Part shown: one piece after another, positions 61,677 to 64,000 of the stretch
Position numbering within the stretch: the stretch's first letter is position 1
Layout: every line of letters begins with the position of its first letter
Assembly: GCA_910578075.1 (NCBI GenBank)
Contig: CAJTPK010000023.1
Location: forward strand, 1-64,000
Reading direction: 5' to 3'
DNA length: 64,000 nt
From: an uncultured Muribaculaceae bacterium
Lineage (GTDB): Bacteria > Bacteroidota > Bacteroidia > Bacteroidales > Muribaculaceae
Program-made: the position numbers and the translations under genes
Notes under the pieces: generated by a model
What the model was told of the DNA's origin: nothing
Databases searched by the model: none
Seen by the model: the letters and a program-made list of their open reading frames with translations, nothing else

Positions 61677-63047
61677 TTATTCAGATTCTGTCTCTCCGCT
61701 CACTTCTTTACCAAATATGTTTGTCACCAGTGCGCCTGCTGCCATCACGGCTGCTGATACACTCAGCACGAGCATTGCTCCACCTGATTTAAGAAGTATC
61801 GGGATGACGAAAACTCCGAGCACGGCACCGATTTTCCCTATAGAGGCCGCGAGACCGACTCCTTGCCCGCGTTGCTCAACGGGATAAATATGCGGCGGGA
61901 GTACATACGTTATCAGGTGTGGACCCATATTCAAAAACAATTCGAAAGCCATGAACGCACCTATGGAGATCCACTTGTTCCATGCGAAATGATATGACAG
62001 AAGGAGGATCACCAGTGAGACAGCGCACATCCAGAAACCGACAGACTGTATGGCCGTGAGACTTTTGCGCCGGTTGATAAGTATAAGACCCCAGATGAAT
62101 CCGGGAAGAATTATGCAGCTTATCCAGAGTGTGATCTCAACTGAAGAAGTCACATGGAATATGGCATTTTCTCCGGCAGTGAAATGCTCAAGACCGAGTG
62201 CCATCACAAGGATGGGAAGAAAGACACCGATACCATAGACACCGAGTCCTTCGCATGCCCATGGCACACCACTGAGTATCACCTTTTTCCAATTGGTGGA
62301 TATGAAGGAAAGCATGGATGTTTTCTGCGAAGCAGCCTGAGGTTGTGACGTGGTTGCGTCTTGCGATATTGTCACATTCGCTCCAAGGAATTTTTTTACC
62401 GCAGTCTCTGCTTTCTGTGTCATGCCATGGTCAAGTAGCCATTTCGGACTCTCATAGAATCTTATTCTAAGAATGAACATGACGGCTGCGGTGATTGCAA
62501 TTATCCACAGAAGTTTTGGCCACGCATCGGCAGACTTCCAGCAAGTGAGCAGTGCGAAACATATTGCAGCTACAATAATGTTTCCAAGCGCACAGGCTGC
62601 TTTGGCAACGCCTACCATCAGCGAGCGATATTTCACCGGCATGAGTTCGGATACATAGTCGGAATCGAGACTGTATTCTCCACCAATGCCGAGTCCTACG
62701 AAGAAGAGACATATTGTCAGCACCGCGACAGATGGAAACAGAATAGCGATAACGCAGGATACAAATATCATTGCCGGGCAGAACCGGAAGAAGAAAAGGT
62801 AGCCGTATCGGTCACTCAGTCTTCCGAAAATCACAGATCCGATCGCTATGCCAATAAGGTCGATAGCACCGATAAGACCTTGCATGAACGAAGATAGCTC
62901 CGGATGCATGATTATGTTCAGCATCGGGATGATGATGCCGGCGAGTGTAGCCACCGCCGTGCCGATCATCTGACCCAATGAAGAAACAAATACTATGTAA
63001 TAATGGCGGGGCGTGAGCCTCATTGTCGCCATATCCACCGTTTTCAT
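61677..63047 (-). CDS. MFS transporter, sugar-porter/SV2-like branch
   Basis: This 456-residue protein has 12 predicted helices. FGRLSDRYGY near residues 75-84 is the loop 2-3 motif, GIGGEYSLDSDYVSELMPVKYRS is the helix 4-5 motif of the sugar-porter/metabolite:H+ group, and PHIYPVEQRGQGVGLAASIGKIGAVLGVFVIP is the symmetric motif in the second half. A central loop (about 205-245) is rich in Gln, Ser and Thr. It follows the urea transporter gene by 10 bp and is probably co-transcribed with it. The substrate is unknown. A nitrogen compound is possible by context. Confidence 0.83.
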   Translation of the reverse strand: MKTVDMATMRLTPRHYYIVFVSSLGQMIGTAVATLAGIIIPMLNIIMHPELSSFMQGLIGAIDLIGIAIGSVIFGRLSDRYGYLFFFRFCPAMIFVSCVIAILFPSVAVLTICLFFVGLGIGGEYSLDSDYVSELMPVKYRSLMVGVAKAACALGNIIVAAICFALLTCWKSADAWPKLLWIIAITAAVMFILRIRFYESPKWLLDHGMTQKAETAVKKFLGANVTISQDATTSQPQAASQKTSMLSFISTNWKKVILSGVPWACEGLGVYGIGVFLPILVMALGLEHFTAGENAIFHVTSSVEITLWISCIILPGFIWGLILINRRKSLTAIQSVGFWMCAVSLVILLLSYHFAWNKWISIGAFMAFELFLNMGPHLITYVLPPHIYPVEQRGQGVGLAASIGKIGAVLGVFVIPILLKSGGAMLVLSVSAAVMAAGALVTNIFGKEVSGETESE

Positions 63048-63057
63048 AACTTTAAAA

Positions 63058-64000
63058 TTAATTGCTCTTAGGCATTAAGAATTGATAATTGGGGAATAAG
63101 AACAGCCATGTGGCAACGCAGAACGGACCGGTCAGTGTGGGCAGACCCATCGGGGAGAAGAATGCATTCATGGCAGCCTGAATGAATACAGTGGCGATAA
63201 CGCCTATTATTGTCCATATCGCGGCTTTCCATGTGAAGTTGCAGTAAGTGGCTCCTAATGCGATACCGGTAAGCACTGCGCTGAATCCGTACAGACCGTT
63301 GGCGATGTCTGCGCCCGGACCTTTCCATGCTATCACAATCAGTAATGCCAATGCTGAAGATATCGCAGCCCACATCGTAGCTCGCCAGCTACTGACAGCC
63401 AGCGCAGCGAGGAAGAATATACCGGTAACCCATGAGTTGATGAGGAATACCTGGGAAAGACCTTTGAGCCAGTATTGGACGAGTCCCCAGAAGTGCATGT
63501 CAAGAGTTTCCTGTGCACCGAGTGGAAGCTCAGGGGTGCCCATGTGTATGGCCGGCATGCCGTTGAACAGACGGGCAGCAAGCAGGAAGAACCATGTGCA
63601 CAATACGAATGGGAATGTGAATGTAGACATTTTCCAGCGTCCCCAGATATTGTCAAGTCCTGTTCTTACCCATGTTGTCATGGCTGCGCAAAGAATAAGG
63701 CCGAGCCACATCCATATTGTATTACCGAGGAAGGTGGGGAATGCGCAACCGACAAGGCATCCGTTGAAACCCCACAGACCTTGTCCTCCCTTTGTGTCAG
63801 GAAGCTGGAGGATATAACCGGTCAAGGTCGAAACTGCCGCACCAAGAAGAAGTCCCCATGCCACAATGCCTATCCCTTCTTCATATGCACCCCAGAAGAT
63901 GCCAATGGTGAACAGTAGTCCTGTCCACATTGAATCCTGAAACATAACCTGTCCGATGCCGCGGAACAGGGTTCGTGGAAATTCACGGACTGTTTGTTTT
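63058..64000 (-). CDS. Urea transporter (UT family), 5' end outside the window
   Basis: An ATG at 63945 exists, but the same frame stays open to the window edge and reads TVREFPRTLFRGIGQVMFQDS, the well-known N-terminal segment of bacterial UT proteins. The true start is therefore beyond 64000. Further markers are MWTGLLFTIGIFWGAYEEGIGIVAWGLLLG, GGQGLWGFNGCLVGCAFPTFLGN and its repeat in the second half, GLYGFSAVLTGIALGATY. The protein forms a trimeric urea channel in the inner membrane. Urease genes often lie near such genes, but the neighbourhood to the right is not visible. Confidence 0.92.
   Translation of the reverse strand, partial: KQTVREFPRTLFRGIGQVMFQDSMWTGLLFTIGIFWGAYEEGIGIVAWGLLLGAAVSTLTGYILQLPDTKGGQGLWGFNGCLVGCAFPTFLGNTIWMWLGLILCAAMTTWVRTGLDNIWGRWKMSTFTFPFVLCTWFFLLAARLFNGMPAIHMGTPELPLGAQETLDMHFWGLVQYWLKGLSQVFLINSWVTGIFFLAALAVSSWRATMWAAISSALALLIVIAWKGPGADIANGLYGFSAVLTGIALGATYCNFTWKAAIWTIIGVIATVFIQAAMNAFFSPMGLPTLTGPFCVATWLFLFPNYQFLMPKSN

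Overview
The window looks like chromosomal DNA of a gut-type Bacteroidota, most likely order Bacteroidales. The evidence is a UpxY-type antiterminator heading a capsule locus, a lipoprotein TamA (TamL), a secreted M49 peptidase, A-rich translation starts without clear Shine-Dalgarno motifs, and several matches to the Bacteroides promoter (TTTG, 19-20 nt, TAnnTTTG). A family-level guess of Muribaculaceae rests only on overall protein flavour. No tRNA, rRNA, CRISPR array or complete insertion sequence was seen.

1-9315 (minus strand) is the promoter-proximal part of a capsular polysaccharide locus: UpxY, a Wzx-type flippase, an FrhB-like ferredoxin protein, a polysaccharide pyruvyl transferase, an ABC-type ATPase, two GT2 glycosyltransferases, an acyltransferase and a WbsX-like glycosyltransferase that breaks off near base 55. 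Upstream, 9500-9788 is an apparent invertible promoter. Perfect 19-bp inverted repeats flank 251 bp that hold a consensus promoter pointing away from the capsule genes (OFF). A tyrosine recombinase lies next to it (9895-11133).

11207-19859 (minus) is a seven-gene housekeeping/envelope operon: degenerate M23 protein, dxr, rseP, rlmI-like, secreted dipeptidyl peptidase III, AlkD-like protein and a His-rich COG0523 GTPase. A short cassette of 9-bp repeats occurs three times in it: in two intercistronic spacers and in frame inside rseP. 20060-23095 (plus) holds an OmpA-family protein and gdhA with a long, repeat-bearing leader.

23201-34137 (minus) is a second seven-gene envelope operon: amidase-fold protein, GT2, HIT-type DUF4922 protein, AmpG-like permease, TamL, HAD phosphatase and acyl-ACP thioesterase. 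34337-40879 (plus) holds class I fumarase, a YpfJ-like metallopeptidase, lepA, a peroxiredoxin and nhaA. 40892-49735 (minus) is a tripartite ABC efflux operon ending in its own NtrC-type response regulator and sensor kinase. It is divergent from a PagL-like lipid A deacylase (49943-51151), with striking palindromes between them.

51238-60255 is an asparagine/aspartate island: porin, periplasmic asparaginase, DcuB, AspT-type Asp:Ala exchanger, aspartate 4-decarboxylase and aspartase. Together with the fumarase upstream it could turn Asn/Asp into fumarate for anaerobic respiration, or into alanine plus CO2 with a gain in proton motive force. The window ends with a beta-lactamase-fold serine hydrolase, an MFS transporter and a urea transporter cut by the right edge.
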